From: Oscillospiraceae bacterium
GTDB taxonomy: Bacteria > Bacillota > Clostridia > Oscillospirales > CAG-272
Length of the DNA: 40,208 nucleotides
Assembly (NCBI GenBank): GCA_015065285.1
Contig: SVQP01000002.1
Coordinates: 1-40,208, forward strand
Direction of reading: 5' to 3'
A program made the translations under genes and the position numbers. The notes under the pieces were generated by a model that was not told the DNA's origin, did no database searches, and saw only the letters and a list, made by a program, of their open reading frames with translations. This document shows, piece after piece, positions 1 to 6,635 of the stretch (position 1 is the first letter of the stretch; every line of letters starts with the position of its first letter).

Positions 1-142
1 CGTTCTCGGTCTCGCGAATATCGGTCTTGAAGGCAGGAACCTGATGTCCGAAGAAGTTCTTCTCAAATTCCTCCATCGCTTTGAAAGGGTCATAGGAACC
101 AAGAAAATGGTTGTTGCGTGCAAAGGGCGTAAGTTCAAACAT
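1..142 (-). CDS. Small heat shock protein, Hsp20/alpha-crystallin family (N-terminus only)
   Basis: About 47 residues are present; the rest lies beyond the left edge. The protein begins MFELTPFARNNHFLGSYDPF and continues with a KAMEEFEKNFF stretch and then FKTDIRETE. This is the typical start of clostridial Hsp20 proteins, leading into the first strands of the alpha-crystallin domain. Hsp20 proteins are ATP-independent holdases that bind unfolding proteins in the cytoplasm. The start ATG (140-142) is preceded by a perfect AAGGAGG (151-157) at a good distance. A CIRCE operator lies 160 bp upstream, so HrcA control is likely. The family call is firm for the part visible; the length and the alpha-crystallin core cannot be checked. 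Confidence 0.85.
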   Translation of the reverse strand, partial: MFELTPFARNNHFLGSYDPFKAMEEFEKNFFGHQVPAFKTDIRETEN

Positions 143-239
143 AACAGAATCCTCCTTATAGATTTTGTGTTTATAGTATTTGTTGAAAGGATGATTTTAA
201 TTCGAGATCCAAGCGCCTTTCGAACCTTTTCCTTTCACG

Positions 240-268
240 ATTATAGTGTAAACCTAAATTGTTTCATA
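240..268 (-). promoter_or_regulatory. Putative promoter of hsp20
   Basis: On the minus strand a perfect TATAAT (240-245) is preceded by a weak -35, ATGAAA at 262-267 (spacer 16) or TATGAA at 263-268 (spacer 17). It lies about 100 bp upstream of the hsp20 start. The CIRCE box is just upstream of it, so a second promoter upstream of CIRCE (TTGTTG-17-TTTATC, reading towards hsp20) is also possible. Confidence 0.45.
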
Positions 269-300
269 ATTGCTATAGAAAAATGTCATAATTGTAAATA

Positions 301-327
301 TTAGCACTCTTGCGTGAAGAGTGCTGA
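301..327. promoter_or_regulatory. CIRCE element (HrcA operator)
   Basis: TTAGCACTC (301-309), nine bases, then GAGTGCTGA (319-327). The consensus is TTAGCACTC-N9-GAGTGCTAA, so 17 of the 18 arm positions match and the spacing is exact. CIRCE is the binding site of the heat-shock repressor HrcA, most often upstream of groESL or dnaK. Here the next gene in the minus direction is hsp20. Confidence 0.93.
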
Positions 328-595
328 TAAAGACCAAGCCAAAATGAACAACAAAATTATTTAGACGCAAAATCGTTAGCAAATTAATGCCGCGTATGCT
401 AAAAATTAGCGGCTATATCATGATTTATTCTGCTTACGTAAACCTCTTCTTACACGATTGATACGACGTTCAAAGTCACCGTTGTCAATATAGATTTTCT
501 CAATAAAATGAAAAAGTGATAATTTCTCAGATATTTTGAGGGCTGACGATTGATTTCGTCAGCCCTCGCTCTATATCAGAATCCCAATTTGTGAA
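328..595. other. Intergenic region without a recognised gene
   Basis: AT-rich stretch between the CIRCE box and the exporter gene. On the minus strand an open frame of 46 codons (558 down to a TGA at 418-420) has no ATG or ribosome binding site. It ends in a basic tail containing ERRINRVRRGLRKQNKS, which could be the decayed C-terminus of a recombinase or other DNA-binding protein, but I cannot identify it. A hairpin at 538-567 is listed separately. Confidence 0.4.
538..567 (-). terminator. Hairpin downstream of the TauE/SafE gene
   Basis: GAGGGCTGACG (538-548) and CGTCAGCCCTC (557-567) form an 11-bp stem with an 8-nt loop, 28 bp past the stop codon of the exporter gene. Neither side has a clear U-run, so termination may be inefficient; it may instead act as a 3' stabilising hairpin. 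Confidence 0.55.
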
Positions 596-1372
596 TTAAA
601 GATAATTCACCGCTAAGATCACGACGCTCGTGACGATCATGACGATACCGACCACGCGATTTAAGGTTTTGGCATTAGCCTTGTTGGCAATTTTGGCGGC
701 AATTCTCGCCCAAACAAGCGTAAACACAACGCACAACACGAGGCAAAGGATATCGGGCATTCCTCCGATCACAAAATGGCTGACACCTCCGGTCAAAGCA
801 GTAAACGCCATAATAAACACGCTCGTGCCAACCGCCAAGTGCATAGGATATCCAAGGAAAGAGGTCAGAACAAGAAGTAGCATCATTCCGCCGCCTGCGC
901 CTGCAAAGCCGCAGATAAATCCGACGAATATACCGCCGACGATTGCCTTGATCAGTCTGCTTTTGGGGGAGCTTTCTTCCAATTGCTCCCTCGTTTTGTT
1001 GACGGGCTTTAAAAGAAAGCGCAAGCCGATTATAATGAGTGCTATCTGCATCGTGCCGCTCATAGCCTGTTCGGGTAAAAAGCTTGCTATGAAGCTGCCG
1101 ATCATCGTTACGACCAACACGCTTATAAGCAAAGGTAAGCTGTTTTTTATATCTAAGTTTCCACTTTTCTTATAGGTATACGCACTGACAAGGCTTGCCA
1201 GAACGTCGCTGATCAGTCCAATGCCAACCGCATCGTAGGCAGGGACACCTAAAAAGGTTGTGAGCATTGGGCCTATCACCGCGGCAGCACTCATGCCGGC
1301 AAAGCCGGTTCCGATACCTGCGCCTGCGCCGGCGATAAAGCACACAAGTATTTTTATCAGAATATCTTCCAT
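596..1372 (-). CDS. TauE/SafE (TSUP) family membrane exporter
   Basis: A 258-residue very hydrophobic protein with about eight membrane helices in two similar halves, each with a glycine-rich signature: GAGAGIGTGFAGMSAAAVIG near the N-terminus and GFICGFAGAGGGMMLLLVL in the second half. This duplicated layout and length are typical of the TSUP family, which moves sulfite, sulfoacetate or other small anions across the membrane. The substrate cannot be read from the sequence. Three in-frame ATGs lie close together (1382-1384, 1376-1378, 1370-1372). I chose 1370-1372 because a GGAG lies six bases upstream of it; the earlier ones have no ribosome binding site. It is a single gene with its own strong promoter, divergent from the kinase-like gene. 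Confidence 0.88.
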   Translation of the reverse strand: MEDILIKILVCFIAGAGAGIGTGFAGMSAAAVIGPMLTTFLGVPAYDAVGIGLISDVLASLVSAYTYKKSGNLDIKNSLPLLISVLVVTMIGSFIASFLPEQAMSGTMQIALIIIGLRFLLKPVNKTREQLEESSPKSRLIKAIVGGIFVGFICGFAGAGGGMMLLLVLTSFLGYPMHLAVGTSVFIMAFTALTGGVSHFVIGGMPDILCLVLCVVFTLVWARIAAKIANKANAKTLNRVVGIVMIVTSVVILAVNYL

Positions 1373-1408
1373 TTGCATCTCCATTGTGTTGTTGTTTTCT
1401 GACAAAAC

Positions 1409-1437
1409 ATTATACCATGTATTTATGAACTTTTCAA
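1409..1437 (-). promoter_or_regulatory. Promoter of the TauE/SafE gene
   Basis: TTGAAA (1432-1437 on the minus strand), a 17-nt spacer and a perfect TATAAT (1409-1414), about 40 bp upstream of the start codon. Confidence 0.85.
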
Positions 1438-1487
1438 CCGCATATCCCAATAGCCTCTGCCACAGCGCAAAATTCATACAAAGGCGG

Positions 1488-1516
1488 TAGACATACGGCG
1501 TCATATATGATATAAT
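1488..1516 (+). promoter_or_regulatory. Promoter of the uridine-kinase-like gene
   Basis: TAGACA (1488-1493), 17-nt spacer, TATAAT (1511-1516), about 60 bp upstream of the start codon. It is back-to-back with the exporter promoter, so the two genes are divergently transcribed from a region of about 200 bp. Confidence 0.8.
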
Positions 1517-1577
1517 GCTCATGGAACCATGATCGGTGCAATGCCGGGGTTCACAGAGAGACACGCTTGGAGAGGGA

Positions 1578-2645
1578 ATGATGGAACAGGGAAAGAGAAC
1601 GCGCGAATTGCTGCTGCAGCACTGCAAGAATTATCCGCATTCGGAGAGTGCGGACATTTTCAAATTCTTGTATCAAAGCACGTTTGGCTGCGAGCATATG
1701 GTACGCTCCTGCGAGCAAGCCTCGGATTATATACAAAAAGAATATGACGCTGTGCAGCTCTCGTCGTCAGCGCCAATTGAAGCGCTGGACGGGAATTTCT
1801 GCCGCGTTTCGCTGTCGTATTTATCCCACGGGCTCTCGGCAAGCACGCTGGGAAGGCTGTTTTACCTTTCTGCGCAAAGCGAGCATGGGGATCTTGCGGA
1901 TCTGAAGGAAAAAATATCGGTAGCCGCGGCACTTGTGTCGGAAGGGCGCATTGCGATCTCGCCGCGCAATTTTTCCGAAGCGCTGAGCGAATGGGAGGCG
2001 GCAGGCTATCCCGCGCTGCACCATTCCAATGCATTCAGGGGCGAATATCACCCTGCATATCGCGTGATCTCCAATCGGTATATTCCGTTTCTTCCTTTGC
2101 TCTCGGAGCTTGACGCGCGCTTGAAGAAAGGGCGCGTCCGCTTGGCGATTGAAGGGGGGAGCGCAGCAGGAAAGACCACGCTTGCAGCCCTTTTGGAAAG
2201 CATATATGGCTGCACCGTTTTTCACATGGATGATTTTTTCTTGCGTCCCGAGCAAAGAACCCCCGAGCGCTTGGCGGAAATCGGAGGCAACGTGGACAGA
2301 GAGCGCTTGCTTGCACAGGTGCTGATCCCGCTATGTCAAAACAGCACGATCACGTACAGTCGTTTTGATTGCTCCACGGCAAAATTGCTTCCGGCAACGC
2401 GCGTCTTCTCAACACCGTTGACCGTCATAGAGGGCGCGTATGCCATGCATCCGGAGCTTGAGAATTATTATGACCTTTCAGTGTTTCTTGAAATTTCGCC
2501 CGAGCATCAGCGCCTGCGCATAGAGAAGCGAAACTCGCCCGCATTTGCGCGCCGCTTTTTTGAGGAGTGGATTCCGCTTGAAGAGCGGTATTTTGCAGGC
2601 ATGCAGGTCAAGGACCGCTGCGATTTTGTCATTCGGGCAGAGTGA
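1578..2645 (+). CDS. Uridine kinase-like P-loop protein with an extra N-terminal domain
   Basis: A 355-residue protein. The C-terminal half (about 185-355) is a P-loop kinase domain: Walker A in IEGGSAAGKTT (191-201), followed by FHMDDFF (215-221), the HMDDF signature of uridine kinase and phosphoribulokinase-like enzymes. Its substrate is presumably a nucleoside or other small hydroxyl compound, but this is inferred from the fold only. Residues 1-180 form a separate domain I do not recognise, with motifs FLYQSTFGCEHMV and RVSLSYLSHGLSASTLGRLF. The start is ATG 1578 or the adjacent ATG 1581; GGAG at 1569-1572 serves either. The gene is monocistronic with its own promoter and no obvious terminator. 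Confidence 0.78.
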   Translation: MMEQGKRTRELLLQHCKNYPHSESADIFKFLYQSTFGCEHMVRSCEQASDYIQKEYDAVQLSSSAPIEALDGNFCRVSLSYLSHGLSASTLGRLFYLSAQSEHGDLADLKEKISVAAALVSEGRIAISPRNFSEALSEWEAAGYPALHHSNAFRGEYHPAYRVISNRYIPFLPLLSELDARLKKGRVRLAIEGGSAAGKTTLAALLESIYGCTVFHMDDFFLRPEQRTPERLAEIGGNVDRERLLAQVLIPLCQNSTITYSRFDCSTAKLLPATRVFSTPLTVIEGAYAMHPELENYYDLSVFLEISPEHQRLRIEKRNSPAFARRFFEEWIPLEERYFAGMQVKDRCDFVIRAE

Positions 2646-2882
2646 GCAGCTGTCAAACAGAAGGTCAAAAGTATCAACCACGGCGGTCAACTCGCTTCTC
2701 ACTGTCCGCAATCCTGCAGGGAATGCCGCAGGGAATGCCGCAGCACTCACCGTCACTCCGCTTGCCGGTGGAGCTTTTCCCGTGTCCGCGCATCTTGTGA
2801 TCACGCAGATCGGGTAAGGTCTGCCACGGGCGGTGCGGCACTGCCGCCACGGAACAAAGCCGCCTACGGTAAGCGCTGACCC
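2646..2882. other. Non-coding stretch
   Basis: No credible gene on either strand. It contains a tandem copy of GGGAATGCCGCA near 2718-2741 and a GC-rich imperfect palindrome near 2828-2850. Open frames here have no ribosome binding site or recognisable product. The right end leads into the promoter of the next gene. Confidence 0.4.
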
Positions 2883-2911
2883 TTGACATTCATCTTCCCT
2901 TATGCTATAAT
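2883..2911 (+). promoter_or_regulatory. Promoter of the CPBP-like gene
   Basis: Perfect TTGACA (2883-2888), 17-nt spacer, perfect TATAAT (2906-2911). Transcription should start near 2918, leaving a leader of about 70 nt. Confidence 0.9.
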
Positions 2912-2938
2912 GAAAACGGTGGTTTTGACCGCAAAATC

Positions 2939-2967
2939 AAAGCCGAAGGGGAAACTCTGCGGCTTTT
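2939..2967 (+). terminator. Terminator-like hairpin in the leader of the CPBP-like gene
   Basis: AAAGCCG (2939-2945) and CGGCTTT (2960-2966) can pair, followed by a short T-run, between the promoter and the ribosome binding site (AAAGGAG 2975-2981). A second small hairpin, CGGT/ACCG, precedes it near 2917-2931. This could be an attenuator; the stem is short, so it is uncertain. Confidence 0.4.
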
Positions 2968-2988
2968 TCCTCAGAAAGGAGCCGGAAG

Positions 2989-3744
2989 ATGAGAAATCTG
3001 TTTCCCACGATGTGCAGTAAGCCGGGAAAGATTCAGATCTTTGCGCTCATCCCTGCGTGGGGGTGGGTGTTTATCCTGCTGCCCATGTATCTGCCCCTTG
3101 TAGGCTTGGGGCTTTGGGACATGGTGGAGATGAGCGTCTGGCTGGAGATCTTTTACCACGTTGCCAACGGCATTCTTTTGCTGATTCTGGTATTCGGCTA
3201 TCTCAAAGAGGAATGGTCCATGATGGTACTTGACGTGCGCGATTATCTCAAGCACGTGCTGCTGACCGTAGGTTTGATTTTTGGCGTAGAGATTTTGTGG
3301 CTGGGCGCGCTGTTTCTGAGCGGATTCAATATCTCGGAGCTGCTTGAGGCGCTTCCGGTAGCAGAGATGTCTGTCAGCCATACGTCCTTGTTCTTGGTGC
3401 AGCTTCAGCCGATTCTGGGAACCATCGTCATGACGGTGTTTGCACCCATCAGCATCTGCGCGCTGTTCTATTGCCTGGTGTTCGCACCCTTATGCAACAT
3501 AAAGCCTTGGCTGGGCTATATTGGCATTGTGGTTGCCACGTTGATTCCGCCCATCATCGATATCATTTGGCGCGGAGACGCATCGCTTGTCATGCACGCA
3601 TATCTTGCCAAGCTGCCCATTCATTTGCTGGCATGCTGGTCCTATCAGAAGACGGATAACGTATGGACCCCCATCTTTTCTCTGGCGGCAACCAATCTGT
3701 TGCTCTCCATCATTCTCCAGTTTTATATTTATCTGGTTCCGTAA
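2989..3744 (+). CDS. CPBP-like (CAAX protease-related) membrane protein without catalytic residues
   Basis: A 251-residue protein with about seven or eight membrane helices. The C-terminal half follows the CPBP/Abi intramembrane metalloprotease pattern: APISICALFY (152-161) stands where active members have APxxEExxFR, and KTDNVWTPIFSLAATNLL (221-238) where they have a TGNLWxPIxxHxxNN-type segment. The paired glutamates, the arginine and the histidine of the active site are absent, so if the relationship is right this is an inactive relative. The homology is distant and inferred by eye; 'membrane protein of unknown function' is the safe name. Ribosome binding site AAAGGAG lies seven bases before ATG 2989. 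Single-gene unit with promoter and terminator. Confidence 0.6.
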   Translation: MRNLFPTMCSKPGKIQIFALIPAWGWVFILLPMYLPLVGLGLWDMVEMSVWLEIFYHVANGILLLILVFGYLKEEWSMMVLDVRDYLKHVLLTVGLIFGVEILWLGALFLSGFNISELLEALPVAEMSVSHTSLFLVQLQPILGTIVMTVFAPISICALFYCLVFAPLCNIKPWLGYIGIVVATLIPPIIDIIWRGDASLVMHAYLAKLPIHLLACWSYQKTDNVWTPIFSLAATNLLLSIILQFYIYLVP

Positions 3745-3749
3745 AAACC

Positions 3750-3782
3750 AAGGGCTGACCCGTGAGGGTCAGCCCTTTTTTG
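3750..3782. terminator. Rho-independent terminator, probably bidirectional
   Basis: AGGGCTGACCC (3751-3761), GTGA loop, GGGTCAGCCCT (3766-3776), then a T-run. A-rich sequence on the other side lets it also serve the convergent MmcQ-like gene. Confidence 0.92.
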
Positions 3783-3816
3783 TTTTCTTGGGGGCAGCAA
3801 GCAGTGGTTGCAGCCG

Positions 3817-4194
3817 TTATTTCTTTTTCGTTGCCTTTTTGGTCTGCTTTGTTGCCTCGAAGCTGACGCCAAGTAAAAATTGCAGCACGTCGTCGGGCGC
3901 GTCGGGCAGCAGCACCGAGATCCAGTGCAGCTTGTTCATGTGGTAGGCAGGGAACACCCCCTCGGCAGGGGAAAATGAGCCGAACATTTCGGTGGGTAGC
4001 TTGAGGTTGACCACGTCAATGACCTCGGTGCTGTCAAAGCCGAATTTTCGACGCGGCACCTTCATGGCAATGGCATACCATTTGCGCGTGCTTGCATGGC
4101 GCAGCACTGCCGTTTCAAAATCTTCCTCGAAGGGATAATCGGGGAGTGTGCCATACGTGCTTTGGCAGTATTCAAATAGCTCTTGTCTGGTCAT
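3817..4194 (-). CDS. MmcQ/YjbR family protein
   Basis: A 125-residue soluble protein. It begins MTRQELFEYCQSTYGTLPDY, then KWYAIAMKVPRRKFG, VIDVVNLKLP and, near the end, YHMNKLHWISVLLPDAPDD. This is the conserved order of the MmcQ/YjbR family, with the WYAI strand, a K/R-rich turn and the NKxHW motif. The fold resembles CyaY and double-wing DNA-binding modules; function is unknown although it is often called DNA-binding. A lysine-rich tail (TKQTKKATKKK) follows the domain. ATG 4192-4194 has GGAGG six bases upstream and a strong promoter. Confidence 0.9.
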   Translation of the reverse strand: MTRQELFEYCQSTYGTLPDYPFEEDFETAVLRHASTRKWYAIAMKVPRRKFGFDSTEVIDVVNLKLPTEMFGSFSPAEGVFPAYHMNKLHWISVLLPDAPDDVLQFLLGVSFEATKQTKKATKKK

Positions 4195-4229
4195 AGCATG
4201 CCTCCGGTGCTTTGCATTTGATTGCTTTT

Positions 4230-4258
4230 ATTATACTGCAAAAAGGCGGACTTGTCAA
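4230..4258 (-). promoter_or_regulatory. Promoter of the MmcQ/YjbR gene
   Basis: On the minus strand a perfect TTGACA (4253-4258), 17-nt spacer and perfect TATAAT (4230-4235), about 40 bp before the start codon. Confidence 0.9.
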
Positions 4259-4335
4259 ATCTTGCATCGGATGATCGACGAGATGGCGAGGGCTTTTTTG
4301 TGGACTATGCGAGTTTGCTTTAAGAATCTTTGGTT

Positions 4336-4374
4336 AAAAAAGGACAGAGAACGTGAAATTCTCTGTCCTTTTTG
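4336..4374. terminator. Bidirectional terminator after the BMP transporter operon
   Basis: GGACAGAGAA (4342-4351) and TTCTCTGTCC (4359-4368) form a perfect 10-bp stem with a 7-nt loop, with an A-tract on the left and a T-tract on the right. It can stop transcripts from either side. Its right arm plus T-tract occurs again at 4475-4491 (see the repeat). Confidence 0.88.
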
Positions 4375-4491
4375 CCGTAGGGGCGAACTGCGTTCGCCCG
4401 CGGGCGTTCACAGAACGCCCCTACGAGGATGATTTTCTATCGGTAGGTAAAACCTGCTTTATGGAAGGCGCCCCTTCTCTGTCCTTTTTTT
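4359..4491. repeat. Duplicated terminator arm flanking about 100 bp
   Basis: The 15-mer TTCTCTGTCCTTTTT occurs at 4359-4373 and again at 4475-4489. Between the copies lies the GTAGGGG palindrome (4377-4424) and about 50 bp without features. The second copy has no left arm beside it and cannot form a local hairpin. The arrangement suggests an insertion or duplication event in an older terminator. Confidence 0.7.
4377..4424. repeat. GTAGGGG-ended palindromic element, 48 bp
   Basis: Ends GTAGGGGCG (4377-4385) and CGCCCCTAC (4416-4424) are inverted. Inside are two further small palindromes, GGGCGAAC/GTTCGCCC and GGGCGTTC/GAACGCCC, so a single strand could fold as a three-way cloverleaf. The same GTAGGGG terminus occurs in the element at 12239-12303. 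This is typical of short dispersed intergenic repeats of the REP/MITE kind. Confidence 0.75.
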
Positions 4492-4500
4492 GTTATGGGG

Positions 4501-5454
4501 TTATCTGGAGCCCTTTTCGTAAGGAATTCCGGCTGCTTTGGGAGCACGGGATTTTTTGGAGGTGAATGCCAGCACCACAAGCGAAATGATGTAGGGCAGC
4601 ATGTTGTATACAACACCGGGAATGTTGAGCATCGTCAGCAAATCAAAGCCGGTGTATACGTTACCGAGTGCGCGGAAGAATCCGAACAGGAGTGCAGCCA
4701 AGGCGATCTTCAAGGGGTGCCAGGAGCCAAAGATCATGACTGCCATGGCAAGGAAGCCAAAGCCTGCCACACCGTGCTCAAAGGTCCATTTGCTGACGCC
4801 GGCAGTGATAAACGTAAGACCGCCAATGCCGCCCAGCACGCCCGAAATCAGCACGCCTGCATAGCGCATTTTGGTGACGCTGATGCCAACGGATGCGGAT
4901 GCCTGAGGATGCTCACCGCAGGAGCGCAGGCGCAAACCGAAGCGGGTTTTATACAGAACGATAAAGGAAATGATCAGGCACGCAAGCGCGACCGGCATGA
5001 ACCAGTTGAATTCAAAGCTATCGATTCGAACGATCAGCAAATCCTTGGTGTGCGGGAAAAGGATATCCGAAGAAACGTCCTTTCCGCCTTCTGCTGCGGA
5101 AATCTTGGTGTTCATTGCTTTGACAAAAACCGTTGCTGCCGCAACTGCCAGCATATTCATGGCAGTACCTACAATGGTCTGGTCAGCCTTGAAGCTGATG
5201 GATGCCACGGCTAAGAGGAGTGAGAACAGCATGCCGAACAAGGCACTTGCCAGCACAGCCAGCAAAACCATAGGGAATACGCCCGCCTCGGGAGGCAGGA
5301 ACTTCAGCACCAGGGCACCGCCCAAGCCGCCCATGACCATGATGCCCTCAAGACCAATGTTGATCACGCCGCTGCGTTCCGAGAAGCAGCCGCCCAGCGC
5401 AACCAGCAGTAAAACCGATGCAAAGATCAGGGTATATTGAAGCAGGAGAATCAT
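4501..5454 (-). CDS. BMP-type nucleoside ABC transporter, second permease (NupQ/YufQ-like)
   Basis: A 317-residue membrane protein with about eight to ten helices. It belongs to the BPD_transp_2 permease family: NIGLEGIMVMGGLGG near the N-terminus, the loop FGLRLRSCGEHPQASASVGI that contacts the ATPase, then MRYAGVLISGVLGGIGGLTF. With the permease upstream it should form the membrane channel of an importer that, by its binding protein, takes up nucleosides. It starts inside the stop of that permease (ATGA overlap 5451-5454), which implies translational coupling. Last gene of a four-gene operon. The closest named relatives are Bacillus NupQ/YufQ; nucleoside specificity is inferred from the family. 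Confidence 0.9.
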   Translation of the reverse strand: MILLLQYTLIFASVLLLVALGGCFSERSGVINIGLEGIMVMGGLGGALVLKFLPPEAGVFPMVLLAVLASALFGMLFSLLLAVASISFKADQTIVGTAMNMLAVAAATVFVKAMNTKISAAEGGKDVSSDILFPHTKDLLIVRIDSFEFNWFMPVALACLIISFIVLYKTRFGLRLRSCGEHPQASASVGISVTKMRYAGVLISGVLGGIGGLTFITAGVSKWTFEHGVAGFGFLAMAVMIFGSWHPLKIALAALLFGFFRALGNVYTGFDLLTMLNIPGVVYNMLPYIISLVVLAFTSKKSRAPKAAGIPYEKGSR

Positions 5455-6635
5455 TCCTCTGTCCCTCCTTCCTCATGTTTCTGTGCCGCTTGCGCGGCAA
5501 TTTTTTCATCGTGCTTGCGAAGGCATACACCAATGATGTACTTGATAAACGCGGAAAATGCGCACAGGTAAATGATCAGGCTGGAAATCAGACTGGAGAT
5601 GTGCGGGCTGTAAAAGTCTGTGCTGACGAAGGTGCCGCCAAACGTGATATACTGGATAAAGAAGCTGGAGAGAAGTGAGCCGAGCGGGCTGAGTCCTCCC
5701 AGGAATGCGACCGCGATGCCGTTAAAGCCTTCCGCGGGCAGTGAGGAGATGCCGGTATCCCATTTTGTAATACCTGTCAAGAACAGCAGGCCTGCGCCCA
5801 AAGCGGCAATGCCACCTGAGATTGCCATGGTGAGCACAATGTTCAGATTGCTCTTCATACCTGCATATTGGGCTGCATGGGGATTGTGACCGGTTGCTTT
5901 GAGCTCATAGCCGAACTTGGTTTTATAGAGCACGACCCACACCGCAATTGCAATCAGAATAGCCAGCGGAATTGCGATGGTGACGGATTTTTCTCCGTTG
6001 AACAGCTGATCCAAGCCAAGCTTGGGCAGCAATGCGCTCTGATAGGTTCCGGAAAGCTCGGGGGTATCGTTGGTAATGGTTTTTACCGTGCCCAGAATCT
6101 GGTTGGTCAGATACAGCGCGATCCAGTTGAGCATAATGCCCGAGATGACCACGTTGACGTTGAAAGCGGTTTTGAGCAGTCCTGCAAGCGCGCCCAATGC
6201 TGCGCCTACCAGAATGGCAAGCAGCAAACATAAATACCAGGGGAGGTGCCATGCAATCGCAGCATATAAGGCGATGCAAGCGCCTGCCGTGTACTGGCCT
6301 GCAACACCGATGTTAAACATGCCCGCTTTATAGGCAAAGAGAACGGACAGTGCGCACATCAAAAGCGGAACCGAGCGCACAAGGGTCTGACCGAAATATT
6401 TGAGAATCATTCCGGTATTCCCAAATTTGAAGAAGCAACGGATAATTGCCAGAATTGCTTCCACCGCACCGCTGGGCTCAATGATCAGCAATGCGATAAA
6501 GCCAACGAGCAAGCCTCCGGCGATGCAAACCAGAGAGGAGAAGATGGTTTGAAACCAATCCTTGCGGATCAGGGAAGAGAATAGTGCCGCAAACCGGTTT
6601 TTGCGTGGACTTTGAGAAGTATTCTCTTTTTTCAC
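5451..6635 (-). CDS. BMP-type nucleoside ABC transporter, first permease (NupP/YufP-like)
   Basis: A 394-residue BPD_transp_2 permease, longer than its partner because of cytoplasmic extensions at both ends; the C-terminal tail is charged (RKHDEKIAAQAAQKHEEGG). It shows AYKAGMFNIGVAGQYTAGA, the loop FGYELKATGHNPHAAQYAG that couples to the ATPase, and about ten membrane helices. It overlaps the ATPase gene upstream by 4 bp (6632-6635) and the second permease by 4 bp, giving a tightly coupled operon in the usual order of binding protein, ATPase, permease, permease. Confidence 0.9.
   Translation of the reverse strand: MKKENTSQSPRKNRFAALFSSLIRKDWFQTIFSSLVCIAGGLLVGFIALLIIEPSGAVEAILAIIRCFFKFGNTGMILKYFGQTLVRSVPLLMCALSVLFAYKAGMFNIGVAGQYTAGACIALYAAIAWHLPWYLCLLLAILVGAALGALAGLLKTAFNVNVVISGIMLNWIALYLTNQILGTVKTITNDTPELSGTYQSALLPKLGLDQLFNGEKSVTIAIPLAILIAIAVWVVLYKTKFGYELKATGHNPHAAQYAGMKSNLNIVLTMAISGGIAALGAGLLFLTGITKWDTGISSLPAEGFNGIAVAFLGGLSPLGSLLSSFFIQYITFGGTFVSTDFYSPHISSLISSLIIYLCAFSAFIKYIIGVCLRKHDEKIAAQAAQKHEEGGTEE

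Noticed and set aside
418-558. Open frame with a basic, recombinase-like C-terminus on the minus strand
   Set aside because: No start codon or ribosome binding site and too short to identify; kept only as a note in the intergenic entry.
2545-2817. Plus-strand open frame past the kinase-like gene
   Set aside because: It overlaps the 3' end of that gene, has no ribosome binding site and consists of low-complexity Ala/Thr/Val sequence.
4342-4491. Insertion sequence around the GTAGGGG element
   Set aside because: Only about 100 bp lie between the duplicated arms and there is no transposase frame; a small non-autonomous repeat is the most that can be claimed.
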